NCBI GenBank assembly: GCA_963746265.1
Contig: CAVVAM010000020.1
Location: forward strand, 1 to 64,000
From: Ilumatobacter sp963746265
Lineage (GTDB): Bacteria > Actinomycetota > Acidimicrobiia > Acidimicrobiales > Ilumatobacteraceae
Length of the DNA stretch: 64,000 nt
Direction of reading: 5' to 3'
Shown: positions 61,703 through 64,000 of the stretch, one piece after another
How the letters are laid out: the number at the start of each line of letters is the position of its first letter
Position numbering within the stretch: position 1 is the stretch's first letter
The notes under the pieces: generated by a model
Told to the model about the DNA's origin: nothing
Seen by the model: only the letters and a program-made list of their open reading frames with translations
Databases searched by the model: none
Program-made: the position numbers and the translations under genes

Positions 61703-64000
61703 ATGAGCACGCAGGACGACACCCCCCCAGCGGCGGCCTCCGGGCCGGGCCGCATCAGGCCCCACCAGCTGGCGATCGGCCTCGGTATCGGCATCGCCGT
61801 GTTCACCGTGATGTCGGGCATCCTGCCGCAGATCACCGGATGGGAGAACGACAACGCGATTCACCGAACGGTGTTCGTCAACGTGCCGGACCCCCTCGTG
61901 GTCGTGTTCTACACCGTTGTTCCGCTGATGCTGGTGTGGGGTGCGTTCCAGTTCGCGAACCGCATGAAGAACTGGGAACGAGGTGGACCGGCACAGCGCA
62001 CGACGACGGTCAAGAACGCGAAGAAGCGGGCCGCCGACTTCCGCGCCGGCGTGTACATGCAGACGCTGCTACGCGACTCGGCGGCCGGTCTGATGCACTC
62101 GATGATCTACTTCGGATTCCTGGTGCTGCTCGGGGTCACGACCGTGCTCGAGGTCGACCACCAGATGCCCGAGGAGCTGAAGTTCCTGCACGGCCGCACG
62201 TACCAGGCGTACTCGTTCGTGGGCGACCTCGCGGGGCTCGTGTTCCTCGTCGGCATCGTCTGGGCGATCGTGCGTCGGTACGTCCAGAAGCCGTACCGGA
62301 TCCGTATCAAGTCGAAGCCCGAACACGCCGTCATCCTGGGCACGTTCTTCGTCATCGGCGTCACCGGCTTCACGTCCGAGATGTTCCGCATCGCGGTCGA
62401 GGGCACACCGAGCTACGAGCGGTACAGCTTCATCGGTTACCCGCTCGCCCAGGCGGTCGACGGCCTGTCGGTGAGCGCACTCGAGACGTGGCACCAGTGG
62501 TCGTGGATCGCACACGCGACAGCGTTCGTCGTCTTCCTCGCGATCCTGCCGATCACGATGCTGCGCCACATGTTCACGTCGCCGCTCAACATGTACCTGC
62601 GCGACAAGGACCGCCCGAAGGGCGCCATGAAGCCCATGCCCAATCTGATGGAGACCGAGCTCGAATCGTTCGGCGCCTCGGTCGTCGAAGACTTCACCTG
62701 GAAGCAACTGCTCGATACCGACGCCTGCACGATGTGTGGCCGCTGCACCAGCGTCTGCCCGGCTCACGCCACCGGCAAACCGCTCGATCCGCGCGAGATC
62801 GTACTGAAGACGGGTGAGGTGATGGCGGCCACGGGCAACCCGCAGGTCAGCCCCCCGATCGGCGTCGACCCCGAGATCACGATCGGCGCCGACAGCCTGT
62901 TCGAACGCATCACGCCCGACGAGATCTGGGCCTGCACGAGCTGCAAGGCGTGCGACGAGATCTGCCCGGTCAACATCGAGATCCTCGACAAGATCCTCGA
63001 CATGCGGCGCTACCTGTCGCTCATGGAGTCGAACTTCCCCACCGAGCTCGGCAACGCCTATCGCGCCATGGAGAACCAGGGCAACCCGTGGGGTATGAAC
63101 CAGGGTGAGCGTGGCGACTGGGCCAACGACCTCGCCGACGTCACGGTGGTCGATCCGGGCGAGCCGTTCGAGGCCGAGTACCTCTACTGGGTCGGCTGCG
63201 CCGGATCGTTCGACGACAAGAACAAGAAGGTCACCCAGGCAATGGCGAAGCTGCTGTCGCGAGCCGGTATCGACGTCGCCATCCTCGGGCCGTCGGAGAT
63301 GTGCACCGGCGACTCGGCTCGCCGCTCGGGCAACGAGTACCTGTTCCAGATGCTCGCGATGCCGAACATCGAGATGCTCGACGGCATGGGCGTCAAGAAG
63401 ATCATCACCCAGTGCCCGCACTGCTTCAACACACTGATGAACGAATACCCGCAGCTCGGCGGCAACTACGAGGTGGTGCACCACACCCAGCTCCTGGAGG
63501 CATTGATCGACTCGGGTCAGCTCGACGTGTCGCAGGCGACGCTCGAGGAGCGGATCACGTACCACGACTCGTGCTACCTCGGTCGCCACAACGACGTGTA
63601 CGTTGCGCCCCGCAAGGTCGTCGGCTCCATCAAGGGCATCGAGATCGTCGAGATGGCCCGCAACGGCACGACCGGCATGTGCTGCGGCGCCGGTGGTGCG
63701 CGCATGTGGATGGAGGAGGACATCGGCACCAAGGTCAACGACGAACGCGCTGCCGAGGCGCTGTCGACCGGGGCGAGCCGGGTCGCGACGGCCTGTCCGT
63801 TCTGCTACATCATGCTCGATGACGGCGTGAAGGGTGCCGGTGTCGAAGAGGACGAAGTGAAGGTCGCCGATCTGGCGATCCACCTCCTCGATGCGATCGA
63901 GAACGGCGAGGCACAGATGGCCACGCCCGAGGCACACCTCAACGTGCCGCTCGAGACACCCCTGCGCGTTCCCGGCTTCTCCGGAGGCGCCGGGACGGCG
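61703..64000 (+). CDS. Membrane-bound Fe-S oxidoreductase (HdrD/Rv0338c-like), partial
   Basis: Open from ATG 61703 to the right edge without a stop: 766 codons, so the end lies outside the window. N-terminal membrane domain (QLAIGLGIGIAVFTVMSGIL, MIYFGFLVLLGVTTVLEVDH), then two 4Fe-4S motifs CTMCGRCTSVCPAHATGKPL and CTSCKACDEICPVN, followed by two CCG-type domains (CPHCFNTLMNEYPQLGG, TTGMCCGAGGARMWMEEDIG). The layout matches mycobacterial Rv0338c and heterodisulfide-reductase subunit D-like proteins. TGGGGAG before the ATG is the ribosome binding site. It carries electrons between the membrane and a soluble partner; exact role unknown. Divergent from the cyclase-NTPase gene. Confidence 0.88.
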   Translation, partial: MSTQDDTPPAAASGPGRIRPHQLAIGLGIGIAVFTVMSGILPQITGWENDNAIHRTVFVNVPDPLVVVFYTVVPLMLVWGAFQFANRMKNWERGGPAQRTTTVKNAKKRAADFRAGVYMQTLLRDSAAGLMHSMIYFGFLVLLGVTTVLEVDHQMPEELKFLHGRTYQAYSFVGDLAGLVFLVGIVWAIVRRYVQKPYRIRIKSKPEHAVILGTFFVIGVTGFTSEMFRIAVEGTPSYERYSFIGYPLAQAVDGLSVSALETWHQWSWIAHATAFVVFLAILPITMLRHMFTSPLNMYLRDKDRPKGAMKPMPNLMETELESFGASVVEDFTWKQLLDTDACTMCGRCTSVCPAHATGKPLDPREIVLKTGEVMAATGNPQVSPPIGVDPEITIGADSLFERITPDEIWACTSCKACDEICPVNIEILDKILDMRRYLSLMESNFPTELGNAYRAMENQGNPWGMNQGERGDWANDLADVTVVDPGEPFEAEYLYWVGCAGSFDDKNKKVTQAMAKLLSRAGIDVAILGPSEMCTGDSARRSGNEYLFQMLAMPNIEMLDGMGVKKIITQCPHCFNTLMNEYPQLGGNYEVVHHTQLLEALIDSGQLDVSQATLEERITYHDSCYLGRHNDVYVAPRKVVGSIKGIEIVEMARNGTTGMCCGAGGARMWMEEDIGTKVNDERAAEALSTGASRVATACPFCYIMLDDGVKGAGVEEDEVKVADLAIHLLDAIENGEAQMATPEAHLNVPLETPLRVPGFSGGAGTA

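Noticed and set aside
62069..63937. Minus-strand frame of 622 codons
   Set aside because: Antisense of the Fe-S oxidoreductase, whose iron-sulfur motifs are unmistakable on the plus strand.

Overview
The window is high-GC DNA from an actinobacterium. Three things point there: the dnaK-grpE-dnaJ-hspR order with HspR-type (HAIR) operators, a large number of start codons lying 6-8 bases downstream of a TAnnnT -10 box with no ribosome binding site (leaderless transcripts), and the protein families present (DUF2510, MT0933-like antitoxin, Rv0338c-like Fe-S reductase, LarB/LarC). The style of the proteins suggests the Acidimicrobiia (an Ilumatobacter-like organism); this is inference, as there is no rRNA or tRNA gene here to confirm it.

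The window falls into two halves. Positions 1 to about 29,750 are an accessory region: a tyrosine integrase (184-1440), a broken lipoprotein gene, a MazEF-like toxin-antitoxin pair whose toxin stop codon touches a complete IS1380-family element (4241-5891), a frameshifted MobF relaxase-helicase (6166-10373), an excisionase-like HTH protein, a VapBC pair, a truncated HTH antitoxin next to a decayed IS3 transposase, a sulfatase stump cut by an IS630-family element (about 15968-17177), and a leftover of an IS30 transposase near 29,550. Between these are a YihY/BrkB protein, a permease-like membrane protein, a heterodimeric ABC exporter (19444-23036), an HdeD protein, and an unusual overlapping set of three genes (24084-29455): receptor with a cyclase-like domain, MscS channel fused to a cyclic-nucleotide-binding domain, and a second receptor with a cyclase-like domain. 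All three carry frameshifts. I count about ten single-base frame breaks in this half.

From about 29,870 to the end the genes are intact and ordinary in density: an EF-hand-like small protein, an SDR, prephenate dehydratase (pheA), larB-larC for the nickel-pincer cofactor, a DsbB/thioredoxin-lipoprotein pair, a DUF2510 protein with an internal repeat, a metallo-beta-lactamase/Rieske fusion, a roughly 1,580-residue membrane-anchored protein of tandem Ig-like repeats, the hspR-dnaJ-grpE-dnaK heat-shock operon with two operators and a recognisable promoter, cytidine deaminase, a GNAT protein, a lipoprotein-adaptor-ATPase-permease export operon of MacAB type, an MT0933-like protein, cofactor-independent phosphoglycerate mutase, a secreted beta-propeller protein, a stand-alone cyclic-nucleotide-binding protein, a cyclase-ATPase regulator and, running off the right edge, a membrane Fe-S oxidoreductase.

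The main points for follow-up are the coupled cyclase-like/MscS-CNB/cyclase-like locus, the MBL-Rieske fusion, the concentration of frame breaks and matching 24-bp repeats at the two ends of the accessory half, a VapC toxin that seems to begin at CTG, and the pervasive leaderless gene starts.
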